Shown here piece after piece: positions 5,357 to 11,233 of a stretch of 11,548 nucleotides of DNA. A program made the translations under genes and the position numbers. The notes beneath the pieces are model-generated. The model saw only the letters and a list, made by a program, of their open reading frames with translations, was not told the DNA's origin and searched no databases. This DNA is from Clostridiales bacterium (GTDB lineage: Bacteria > Bacillota > Clostridia > Oscillospirales > Acutalibacteraceae), in NCBI GenBank assembly GCA_019421725.1, contig JAHZES010000014.1:7913-19460 (forward strand). Reading direction: 5' to 3'. Numbering within the stretch: the first letter of the stretch is position 1; each line of letters begins with the position of its first letter.

Positions 5357-6043
5357 GGGATATCGTGCCTGTTGGCAGAGGCAGAAACCGTTTGCAGCGG
5401 CGTTACCCGGAACACAACGGCCAAAATCACTTCTCAGCACGGATTGGTTTACAGCGGACTGATCCGCCGGTTTGGCGTGGAGCGGGCGCAAATGTACCTG
5501 AACGCCAATGAAAGCGCCTTGCAGGAATACCGGGCGCTGTGCGCGGAGATAAACTGTGATTTCGAGGAAAAGGACTCGTTTGTTTATTCGCTGAACGGGC
5601 GGGAAAAAATCGAACAGGAGCTTGACGCACTGGAAAAGCTGGGCTACCCGGCGGAATTTGCAGAGACGCTGCCGCTGCCCTTTCCGGTCGACGGCGCGGT
5701 TCGGTTTCCGCGTCAGGCGCAGTTTAATCCCTTAAGCTTTGCCGCAGCGATTATGGAAGGGATCAGCATTTTCGAACACACTGCGGTCCGGGAGCTGACG
5801 CCGCGCGGGGCGGTGACCGACTGCGGCGTGATCGCGGCGGAAAAAATCGTTGTTGCCACACCCTTTCCGTTTCTGAATAAGCACGGCAGCTACTTTCTTA
5901 AGCTATACCAGCACCGATCTTATGTTTTGACTCTGCAGCATGCGCCGGAGCTGCCGGGAATGTACGTTGATGAAGCGCAAAAGGGGATGTCCTTTCGCAG
6001 CTTTCGCAATTTGCTGCTCGTTGGCGGCCTGAATAAAAGGTAG
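5357..6043 (+). pseudogene. FAD-dependent oxidoreductase (DAO type), internal fragment
   Basis: About 228 codons of an FAD-binding oxidoreductase of the DAO type. In some members this domain is followed by a Rieske 2Fe-2S domain. Family-like sequence runs from GISCLLAEAETVCSGVTRNT through TAKITSQHGLVYSGLI, LPFPVDGAVRFPRQAQFNPL and FLNKHGSYFLKLYQHRSYVL, to GMSFRSFRNLLLVGG, where a stop follows. The dinucleotide-binding N-terminus (GxGxxG and about 30-40 residues before SCLLAEAE) is missing. So is everything after the LLLVGG strand, including the end of the FAD domain and any Rieske part. A TTG at 5372 could be read as a start but would give a non-functional protein. The stop lies three bases from the end of the convergent RmlD-like gene with no terminator between, which fits a deletion that joined the two. 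Confidence 0.8.
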
Positions 6044-6046
6044 CGA

Positions 6047-6898
6047 TCACACTCCGGATTTACCGAGCGCGCACAGGACTGACTGTGTAAACTCGGGCAG
6101 CACAATACCCTGCTTTTCCAGCTTGTCGGGCTCCGGGGTCAGGCTTCGCGGCAGGAGCGCCTCGTCTGCAAGCAACAGGTGTCCCAGCGTCTCTTCGTCG
6201 GCGCCGAGCGCGCGGAATACAAAGGCATAAGCCTGTGCGTCGGTTTTGTCATTGCGGGAAGCGACGTTATATACGCCGGGGCTCAGGCGCCCTTCCAGCG
6301 CAAGCTGTACCACATGCGCAGTGTCCCAACACCAGGTAAAATACCGGCGGGAACGCGTTCCCACACGCACCGGCGCGCCGGTCTGCAAAGCGTTTTGCAC
6401 GACAGCCAGAATCCCGGTGGATTTTGTGAAGCCGGGCTCCCGGGGCGCTGAAAATTGCCAGGTGATGCGCAGACAGAATGAGCGTGAAAGCTTTTGTACG
6501 GCTTCTTCGCCAAGCATCTTGGTCTGTCCGTAAAAATTCTGGGGATCGCACGGCGTTTCTTCGGTCAGCGGGCGGTGCAGCATGGGGTTGTACACCTGGT
6601 CGGAGCTGATGAAAATGAAAGGTAAATGTTCGGCTAACCGGCAAAGCCTTTGGGTAGCCTCAACATTGACGGCAAATGCAAGCTCCCGGTTTCGGTCGCA
6701 GGCTCCAATATCTGCAATGGCGGCGGTATGTACCACCGCCTCGGGTGCTTCTCGCTCAAAAAGAGCGGCGGTTTGCCGTTCGTCTGTCCAGTCGCACTGC
6801 GCATGCGTCGGCGCAATTACGGTGTGTCCGGTCTGCCTCAGCAGCTTGGCGCACCGGCTGCCCAGAAACCCGCCGGCTCCCGTTACCAGAATTTTCAT
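6047..6898 (-). CDS. RmlD-like NAD(P)-dependent sugar-nucleotide reductase/epimerase (extended SDR)
   Basis: A 283-aa Rossmann-fold enzyme of the dTDP-4-dehydrorhamnose reductase type. The nucleotide-binding motif GAGGFLG is at residues 7-13. VVHTAAIADIGACDRN (about 55-70) matches the HxAAxxxVDxxE-type segment, SSDQVY (98-103) carries the catalytic Ser/Thr region, and Y123-x3-K127 in FYGQTK is the catalytic pair. The length is normal (about 280-300). The usual STDYVF is replaced by SSDQVY, and no other rhamnose or cell-wall genes are adjacent. The true substrate is therefore uncertain, and a general NAD(P)-dependent epimerase or reductase is the safer call. The start at 6898 has a purine-rich GGGAAGGGAAG upstream and a strong promoter about 70 bases before it. 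The gene appears monocistronic. Confidence 0.83.
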   Translation of the reverse strand: MKILVTGAGGFLGSRCAKLLRQTGHTVIAPTHAQCDWTDERQTAALFEREAPEAVVHTAAIADIGACDRNRELAFAVNVEATQRLCRLAEHLPFIFISSDQVYNPMLHRPLTEETPCDPQNFYGQTKMLGEEAVQKLSRSFCLRITWQFSAPREPGFTKSTGILAVVQNALQTGAPVRVGTRSRRYFTWCWDTAHVVQLALEGRLSPGVYNVASRNDKTDAQAYAFVFRALGADEETLGHLLLADEALLPRSLTPEPDKLEKQGIVLPEFTQSVLCALGKSGV

Positions 6899-6975
6899 GT
6901 TCGATCGACTTCCCTTCCCTAAGCGGAAAACGCGCTCGCGGCGCCGTTTTGCGGTTGCAGGATAAAACTTTTTTC

Positions 6976-7004
6976 ATCATACTCTGCGGAAAACGCTTTG
7001 TCAA
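6976..7004 (-). promoter_or_regulatory. Sigma-A promoter of the RmlD-like gene
   Basis: Minus strand TTGACA (7004-6999), a 17-bp spacer and TATGAT (6981-6976). It lies directly after the hsp20 terminator and gives a leader of about 70 bases. Confidence 0.85.
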
Positions 7005-7009
7005 CGCAC

Positions 7010-7044
7010 AAAAAAGCCCCGGAGAGATCCGACTTCTCCGGGGC
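7010..7044 (-). terminator. Intrinsic terminator of hsp20
   Basis: A perfect 10-bp GC-rich stem, GCCCCGGAGA/TCTCCGGGGC (plus-strand arms 7016-7025 and 7035-7044), with a 9-nt loop. On the minus strand it is followed by six T (7015-7010). Confidence 0.93.
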
Positions 7045-7077
7045 TGCGCATTTTATGCTTTAGTTTTTACAGGGGGA

Positions 7078-7491
7078 TCATTCAAGCTCCAACCGACGGG
7101 AAGCGGGTGCCTGTTCGCTCTGCTTGGGCAGATTCAGTGTCAGCACACCGTCCTTGTAGGAGCCGGTAATCTTTTCGGCATCCACGCCGGTCAGGTCAAA
7201 GCTGCGGCGGAACGAGCCGTAGGAGCGTTCGCGGCGGACATAGCCGTTTTTGCCCTTTTCCTTGCTTTCCTGATTCCGGTGTGCAGTGATGGTCAGCGCA
7301 CCGTCGCCGATATCGACCTTGATATCCTCTTTGTTAAAGCCGGGCAAATCAGCTTCCAGAACGTAATGGTCTCCGTCCTCACGGATATCGGTCTTGAATT
7401 CGGCAAGGTTCATGCTGCCGAAAAAGTTGTCAAAATCATGAAACGGATTATAAAGTTCATTGCGGGAAGCAAACGGTAACAGTTCAAACAT
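7078..7491 (-). CDS. hsp20: Hsp20/alpha-crystallin small heat-shock protein
   Basis: A 137-aa ATP-independent holdase chaperone that binds unfolding proteins in the cytoplasm and passes them to DnaK/ClpB-type machines. A short N-terminal arm (MFELLPFASRNELYNPFHDF) precedes the alpha-crystallin domain at about residues 33-123. That domain has YVLEADLPGFNKEDIKVDI, LTITAHR and the signature SYKDGVLTLNLPK (111-123). A C-terminal LEL-like extension could serve as the IxI-type assembly motif. The length is usual for bacterial members. The start at 7491 has GGAGGAA at optimal distance; an upstream in-frame ATG six codons earlier lies before this site and is unlikely. A CIRCE element 206 bases upstream points to HrcA repression. 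The gene ends in its own terminator. Confidence 0.93.
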   Translation of the reverse strand: MFELLPFASRNELYNPFHDFDNFFGSMNLAEFKTDIREDGDHYVLEADLPGFNKEDIKVDIGDGALTITAHRNQESKEKGKNGYVRRERSYGSFRRSFDLTGVDAEKITGSYKDGVLTLNLPKQSEQAPASRRLELE

Positions 7492-7553
7492 AATAATTCC
7501 TCCATTCAAAATGCTCCGCGTCTGCGGATGATCGTCTGCCGATCCTTTTTCTT

Positions 7554-7595
7554 TCAGCCGGGATCAAACAGGTTTAGCGGCTTTAGGTTGTTCAT
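7554..7595 (-). CDS. Possible 13-codon leader peptide upstream of hsp20
   Basis: In the hsp20 leader, an ATG at 7595 preceded by AAGAGGT about 8 bases away opens a 13-residue frame, MNNLKPLNLFDPG, that stops at 7554-7556. It ends about 60 bases before the hsp20 start. It may be a leader peptide or simply chance. No regulatory codon run is evident. Confidence 0.25.
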   Translation of the reverse strand: MNNLKPLNLFDPG

Positions 7596-7676
7596 GGGGC
7601 TCAACCTCTTTTCTTGTCCTCTGTTTCATTCAACGACTATATTCTACTGCGCGATTACGAAAAATGATTGCATGAG

Positions 7677-7685
7677 ATTTTATCA
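7677..7685 (-). promoter_or_regulatory. Possible extended -10 element for hsp20
   Basis: Minus strand TGATAAAAT (7685-7677) resembles an extended -10 (TG-N-TAAAAT) and lies 12 bases downstream of the CIRCE element. No good -35 box is seen at the right distance, where the CIRCE arm sits. HrcA bound there would block polymerase. Confidence 0.3.
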
Positions 7686-7696
7686 AATTGTAAATA

Positions 7697-7723
7697 TTAG
7701 CACTCTAACGCTTAGAGTGCTAA
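7697..7723 (-). promoter_or_regulatory. CIRCE operator (HrcA binding site)
   Basis: An exact match to the consensus TTAGCACTC-N9-GAGTGCTAA: arms at 7697-7705 and 7715-7723 with a 9-bp spacer. CIRCE is the HrcA operator usually found before groES/groEL and hrcA-dnaK. Here the only downstream gene on either strand within range is hsp20 (leftward). To the right lies the terminator end of the convergently placed HEAT-repeat gene, so hsp20 is the target. Confidence 0.96.
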
Positions 7724-7746
7724 TATTTTTGAAGCGACATGCAGCC

Positions 7747-7775
7747 AAAAAAAGAGGACACCTTTCGGTGCCCTC
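7747..7775 (-). terminator. Intrinsic terminator of the HEAT-repeat gene
   Basis: The 9-bp arms GAGGACACC (7754-7762) and GGTGCCCTC (7767-7775), with one mismatch or wobble and a TTTC loop. On the minus strand they are followed by seven T (7753-7747). It isolates the HEAT gene from the hsp20 promoter region. Confidence 0.88.
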
Positions 7776-7793
7776 AAAAAAGCGGCGTAAAAA

Positions 7794-8129
7794 TCAGTCT
7801 TTTTTGCTGGAAAGCGCGGCCATGGAAGCCTTGCAGGCGGCCTTCATCGCTTCGCTGCTGCCCTCATGGTTCATCATGTAACGCAGATGCTCCATCGCGT
7901 TTTTGCTGCCCATTACGCCAAGCGCTTTGGCGGAGGCTACGCGAACGGCATCGTCCGGATCGCGGAGAAGATTGATCAAAGCGTTGTAGCCGTCGTCGCC
8001 TTTGGTATTTCCCAAAGCAGCGGCCGCAGCGGCACGAACCTCGACGTCCTTATTGGTGCAGTAACCAAGCAGTTTGGATTGCTTGCCCTTTTCGCCGAGA
8101 GCGGCGATTTTTTCCAGTTTGTTTCCCAT
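7794..8129 (-). CDS. Small HEAT-repeat protein
   Basis: A 111-aa all-helical protein built of HEAT-type units: KLEKIAALGEKGKQSKLLGY (about residues 4-23), then DVEVRAAAAAALGNTKGDDG (about 28-47) with the typical D-x-x-V-R-x-x-A-x-x-A-L-G, then DDAVRVASAKALGVMGSKNA (about 58-77), and a final helical piece. Such short HEAT proteins are usually protein-binding scaffolds. No catalytic residues or partner can be read. The start was taken at 8129 because GAGG lies 9-10 bases upstream. An ATG five codons earlier sits on top of that site. The gene is monocistronic, with a terminator just past the stop, and it is the upstream neighbour of the CIRCE-controlled hsp20 without being under that operator. 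Confidence 0.82.
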   Translation of the reverse strand: MGNKLEKIAALGEKGKQSKLLGYCTNKDVEVRAAAAAALGNTKGDDGYNALINLLRDPDDAVRVASAKALGVMGSKNAMEHLRYMMNHEGSSEAMKAACKASMAALSSKKD

Positions 8130-8212
8130 AACAGCATACCTCATTCAATAATAATTTTGACCGCCAGGCGGCCGCGCAGCGAACCGCCCCAAGTGGACCA
8201 ATTGTAATGAAA

Positions 8213-8244
8213 TAACACTACCGAGCTCATGATTAATAGTGTTA
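8213..8244. repeat. Inverted repeat upstream of the HEAT-repeat gene, candidate operator
   Basis: Perfect 8-bp arms TAACACTA (8213-8220) and TAGTGTTA (8237-8244) around a 16-bp centre containing the palindrome GAGCTC. It lies in the 373-bp divergent intergenic region, about 85 bases from the HEAT start. No T tract follows, so it is not a terminator. It could be a regulator site for either divergent unit. Confidence 0.35.
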
Positions 8245-8420
8245 ATGTTCCATATCATACTCATCTTATATGACTGCTGTATGGCTTAATTATGAACAAA
8301 TTAAAAACATCCGAATAAATGTGACAAAATAAAATCTGATCCGATAAAAAATTCATAATTTATCCTTTGCGCTTTTGCCGTCTGTTTTTAAAAAAAGAAG
8401 AACAAAAACCTCTTTTTTTC
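8245..8420. other. AT-rich intergenic stretch
   Basis: The middle of the divergent region between the HEAT-repeat and DUF2752 genes is much richer in A/T than its surroundings. I see no gene or RNA motif. TATGAT- and TATAAG-like hexamers occur on the minus strand near 8252-8272 and may belong to the HEAT gene promoter, but no convincing -35 box goes with them. Confidence 0.4.
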
Positions 8421-8449
8421 TTGACCGCGAGGAAAATATGCCGTATGAT
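8421..8449 (+). promoter_or_regulatory. Sigma-A promoter of the DUF2752-DUF4234 pair
   Basis: TTGACC (8421-8426), a 17-bp spacer and TATGAT (8444-8449). The predicted start near 8456 leaves a leader of about 47 bases. Confidence 0.85.
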
Positions 8450-8502
8450 TATACTAAATCAATCAGTTTGCCGGGAAAGCGCCGTCGGGAGGGGAAAGTT
8501 GC

Positions 8503-8940
8503 ATGCTGCAGACACCGCCCGCCGCCGCGCAGGAGCAAAAAAAACGTTTTCGCCTTCTTCCGGCTACCCTTTTGGGGATCGTTCTTCTGGTGGGGATTTA
8601 CTCTCGGATCGGCTGCCCGCTGCGCTGGCTGACGGGGCTTGCCTGCCCCGGGTGCGGGATGACGCGGGCCTTGGCGGCGTTGCTGCGGTTGAATTTTTCT
8701 GCGGCGCTGAGGATGCATCCGCTTGTCTGCCTGCTGCCGCTTGCCGCCGTTTGGGCGGCGCTTGGGCTTTCGGGGCGTCGACTGCCCCAAAGGGCAGAGC
8801 GGCGGTTGGTCGCTGTGGCTGTCGTTTTGTTTGTGGTAATTTACCTGATTCGGCTGTTTACGGGGGATCCTGTGGTAAAACCGGACTTTTCAAGCTCCGT
8901 TTTACATAATATACTATCCTTTTGGAGGGAATTGCTATGA
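8503..8940 (+). CDS. DUF2752 membrane protein
   Basis: A 145-aa integral membrane protein with about three helices (residues about 19-36, 73-90 and 102-120). The family hallmark is seen at residues 48-54 (CPGCGMTR), followed by the segment ending AALRMHPL (72-74). A further Cys, in GCPLRW (C38), also matches family members. The Cys/Gly-rich motif near the membrane suggests a metal or redox role, but no function is established. The binding site GGGAGGGG precedes the ATG by 8-9 bases. Its stop overlaps the start of the next gene as ATGA (8937-8940), so the two products are made in step. DUF2752 genes are often found next to TM2 or DUF4234 genes, as here. Confidence 0.87.
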   Translation: MLQTPPAAAQEQKKRFRLLPATLLGIVLLVGIYSRIGCPLRWLTGLACPGCGMTRALAALLRLNFSAALRMHPLVCLLPLAAVWAALGLSGRRLPQRAERRLVAVAVVLFVVIYLIRLFTGDPVVKPDFSSSVLHNILSFWRELL

Positions 8941-9350
8941 TTAAAGAGAGAAGCTTCTGGATGTATTTCCTTCTCAGCATGATCACCTGCGGTATTTACG
9001 GCATTGTGTTCTTTTACGGCTGGACGGAAGAAAACAATCAGGTCTGCGCTGGGGACGGAAAGGACAGCTACAACTACATCGTTGTGCTGCTGCTCAGTCT
9101 GATCACCTGCGGGATCTATTTTTACATCTGGATCTATCAGCGCGCGCAGCGCCTGCAGGACAATGCGCCGCGCTATGGCTTGCAGATCAGTGACACCGGC
9201 AGCAACGTGCTGCTGTTTACCATTCTCGGTTCGTTCATTGGAATCGGCCCGCTGATCGGCCAGTATTTCCTGATCAAAAACCAGAATGTTCTTGCGGCCG
9301 CGTATAACAACTACAATTTCGGTACCCCTGGCATGCCTTCGCAGCAATAA
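8937..9350 (+). CDS. DUF4234 membrane protein
   Basis: A 137-aa integral membrane protein with about three helices. The first two begin with near-identical stretches: LLSMITCGIY at residues 12-21 and LLSLITCGIY at 52-61. The family signature (LxxxTCGIYxxxWxY) is thus present twice, which suggests an internal duplication. A third helix is at about 91-112, followed by a polar Asn/Tyr-rich tail. The start was taken at 8937, after GGAGGG, because it forms the ATGA overlap with the DUF2752 gene; a TTG 15 bases earlier lies within the binding site. Function is unknown. The gene ends about 100 bases before a strong terminator. Confidence 0.85.
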   Translation: MIKERSFWMYFLLSMITCGIYGIVFFYGWTEENNQVCAGDGKDSYNYIVVLLLSLITCGIYFYIWIYQRAQRLQDNAPRYGLQISDTGSNVLLFTILGSFIGIGPLIGQYFLIKNQNVLAAAYNNYNFGTPGMPSQQ

Positions 9351-9448
9351 TTCCCGTAGGGAAAGAAAATCTGGCGCGAATGGAGCGGAGCAGGTAAAGG
9401 TAGTGCGGCGCTTTCCGCGTCTGTAAAACAATTAAAGATGATTTCGGC

Positions 9449-9481
9449 AAAGAGGCGTGATCCTGGTCACGCCTCTTTTTT
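9449..9481 (+). terminator. Intrinsic terminator of the DUF2752-DUF4234 operon
   Basis: GAGGCGTGA (9452-9460) pairs fully with TCACGCCTC (9467-9475) across a 6-nt loop, with A's before and six T's after. The run from 9351 to 9448 holds no gene that I can support. Confidence 0.92.
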
Positions 9482-9512
9482 CTGCGGCGGGGTCGGCCCC
9501 AAAAGAACCCGC

Positions 9513-9541
9513 TTGACAGATTTCCTGTCGGACAGTATTAT
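9513..9541 (+). promoter_or_regulatory. Sigma-A promoter of the 9571-11548 gene cluster
   Basis: TTGACA (9513-9518), a 17-bp spacer and TATTAT (9536-9541), giving a start near 9548 and a leader of only about 23 bases before the ATG at 9571. Confidence 0.87.
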
Positions 9542-9570
9542 GAAAGAACACGGAAAGGGGGACGTAAGGA

Positions 9571-10059
9571 ATGCCGATTCAGTTTTGGATCTTTTTGATT
9601 CCGGCGGCGGTGCTGCTTCTTTGCGGGCTTTATACGCGGCGCAAACGCAGGCGGTGGCCGAGCTTTTCGGTTGGGCTGATCCTGTGCGACGGTTTTTTTC
9701 TGGCCTGCACGATGGTCGTCAGCATACAGCTGCGTTTGCTGCTGCAGGCGAATGAAAAGCCGATGGCAAGCGGCTCGTACCGACTGCCTATCAAGCGTTT
9801 TGCCGATGCGCTCATTCGCGGCCGAATGAGCGCGTCCGCCTGTGCCGAGGCGTACGGGTGGCTGCGGGTGATCACGATCATTTTCGTCCTCTGCACCATT
9901 ATTTCGATGGTGTGGGAATGCTATCGGATTTTTTCCGTTCCGCCGGAGCTGGCCGCCGCGCAGAAAAAGCTTTCGGAACGGGAGGAAAGGCTGCACCGGT
10001 GGATTCCGGTCGGCAAAGAAAAGGAGCGCGAGCCGCATGAGCGCAAAAACAAATTGTGA
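9571..10059 (+). CDS. Three-helix membrane protein of unknown family
   Basis: A 162-aa protein with hydrophobic helices at about residues 4-21, 33-57 and 95-118. A positively charged loop, RRKRRR, follows the first helix and a long charged C-terminal tail (SEREERLHRWIPVGKEKERE) follows the third, which suggests a cytoplasmic tail that may be coiled. I do not recognise a domain. GGGGGACGTAAGGA precedes the start. The next gene begins inside its last 23 bases in another frame, so the two are probably coupled. Being first in a cluster with DUF6472 and an oxidoreductase does not reveal its role. Confidence 0.75.
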   Translation: MPIQFWIFLIPAAVLLLCGLYTRRKRRRWPSFSVGLILCDGFFLACTMVVSIQLRLLLQANEKPMASGSYRLPIKRFADALIRGRMSASACAEAYGWLRVITIIFVLCTIISMVWECYRIFSVPPELAAAQKKLSEREERLHRWIPVGKEKEREPHERKNKL

Positions 10060-10219
10060 TTACTGCATCAATTATATTTACGATGAGGAGACCGGGTGCT
10101 ATGAATGCGCCGTTTCGCTGGATGAAGACGAAATGGATCGGTTTCTGTCGCATTCTTTTCGCGAATGCCCGTATTTTCAGTTTGATAATGAATATAAAAT
10201 GGTGCAGAAGCAGAACTGA
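10037..10219 (+). CDS. DUF6472 family small Cys-rich protein
   Basis: A 60-aa acidic protein with a CxxC pair at residues 7/10 (NCDYCINY), a second CxxC at 21/24 (GCYECAVSLDEDEMDRFL) and a fifth Cys in ECPYF. This pattern and length match DUF6472, a family found mostly in Clostridia. Two CxxC pairs suggest a small zinc knuckle, but nothing is known of its function. The start overlaps the upstream gene by 23 bases, with GGAG about 10 bases before the ATG. Confidence 0.86.
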   Translation: MSAKTNCDYCINYIYDEETGCYECAVSLDEDEMDRFLSHSFRECPYFQFDNEYKMVQKQN

Positions 10220-10279
10220 TTCAGGCGTGCCCGGCCGGGCCAAAGCGCTGAACAAAAACAGAAAGGATGTGCCGTTGTT

Positions 10280-11200
10280 ATGAAACAGATTCCTTTGGGC
10301 AGCACCAGGGTGCAGATGCCGCAGGTCGCGTTGGGATGCATGCGGATTTCCTCGCTGGAGCTTGCCGATGCAGAGCGGCTGATCGAAACCGCACAGGAGT
10401 GCGGGATCAACTTTTTTGACCATGCCGATATTTACGGCGGCGGTGAAAGCGAGAAAATATTTGCCCGCGCAGCTCGCCTGACCCCCTCACGGCGAGAGCA
10501 GATGACGATCCAGTCCAAGTGCGCTATTCATGACGGGATTTACGATTTTTCGCGGGATTACATTTTAAAATCGGTGGACGGAATTTTGCGGCGGCTGCAG
10601 ACGGAGTATCTCGACATTCTTCTGCTGCACCGGCCGGACACGCTGATGGAGCCGGAAGAGGTCGCCGAAGCGTTCGACCGTCTGCAGAAAAGCGGCAAGG
10701 TGCGCTGGTTTGGCGTCAGCAACCACAATCCGATGCAGATCGAGCTGCTCAATCAGGCGTGCGGCGGACGTGTGCTGATCGACCAGCTGCAGCTGAGCCT
10801 GACCGAATGCGGCATGATCGACGCCGGGCTGAATGTGAATATGCACAAGGATGACGGGATCAACCGCGATGGCTCCGTGCTTGAATATTGCCGGTTGAAC
10901 AAAATCACCATTCAGGCGTGGAGCCCGTTTCAGTACGGCTTTTTTGAGGGACCGTTTGTTGGCAACACCGAAAAGTTCCCAAAGCTGAACGGGGTGCTGT
11001 CCCGCCTTGCAGAAGAACACGGCGTTACGCCGACCGCAATCGCAGCTGCGTGGATCTGCCGGCATCCGGCAGGGATTCAGCTGATTGCAGGAACGACCAG
11101 CCCCGCCCGCCTGCGCGAGATCTGTGCCGGAGCGGGAGTGGAGCTGAGCCGTGCCGAGTGGTATGAGCTTTATAAATCCGCAGGTAAAACGCTGCCGTAA
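10280..11200 (+). CDS. Aldo/keto reductase, YdhF type
   Basis: A 306-aa NADPH-dependent oxidoreductase with the TIM-barrel fold of the AKR superfamily. The catalytic tetrad is visible: D47 and Y52 in FFDHADIYG, K80 in IQSKCAI and H117 in LLLHRPD. Further conserved parts are KVRWFGVSNHNP (about 140-151), QAWSPFQYGFFEG and, near the C-terminus, the cofactor-binding stretch LIAGTTSPARLREI. The overall pattern closely follows E. coli YdhF in length and motifs. The physiological substrate is unknown; the family reduces assorted carbonyls. The start at 10280 has GAAAGGA about 12 bases upstream, a little far. It lies 60 bases after the DUF6472 gene with no promoter or clear terminator between, so it is probably cotranscribed. 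A 12-bp palindrome, GCCCGGCCGGGC (10229-10240), lies in the gap. Confidence 0.92.
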   Translation: MKQIPLGSTRVQMPQVALGCMRISSLELADAERLIETAQECGINFFDHADIYGGGESEKIFARAARLTPSRREQMTIQSKCAIHDGIYDFSRDYILKSVDGILRRLQTEYLDILLLHRPDTLMEPEEVAEAFDRLQKSGKVRWFGVSNHNPMQIELLNQACGGRVLIDQLQLSLTECGMIDAGLNVNMHKDDGINRDGSVLEYCRLNKITIQAWSPFQYGFFEGPFVGNTEKFPKLNGVLSRLAEEHGVTPTAIAAAWICRHPAGIQLIAGTTSPARLREICAGAGVELSRAEWYELYKSAGKTLP

Positions 11201-11233
11201 AGGCTGCCTGCAAAATCGATTTAGGAGATGGTC

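Noticed and set aside
5085..5462. Rightward open frame of 125 codons before the oxidoreductase fragment
   Set aside because: It is rich in Arg, Lys, Ala and Gln without family resemblance, and it overlaps the real oxidoreductase frame at its end.
6676..7479. Rightward open frame of 267 codons
   Set aside because: It is antisense to both the RmlD-like gene and hsp20 and crosses their terminator and promoter. Such long shadow frames are common at this GC content.
9438..9755. Rightward open frame starting before the terminator at 9449
   Set aside because: It would run through an intrinsic terminator and a promoter. The frame starting at 9571 has a binding site and clear membrane helices.
10229..10240. 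Palindrome GCCCGGCCGGGC before the aldo/keto reductase
   Set aside because: It has no T tract and no loop of workable size without opening the stem. It could be chance in GC-rich DNA, so it is not called a terminator or operator.
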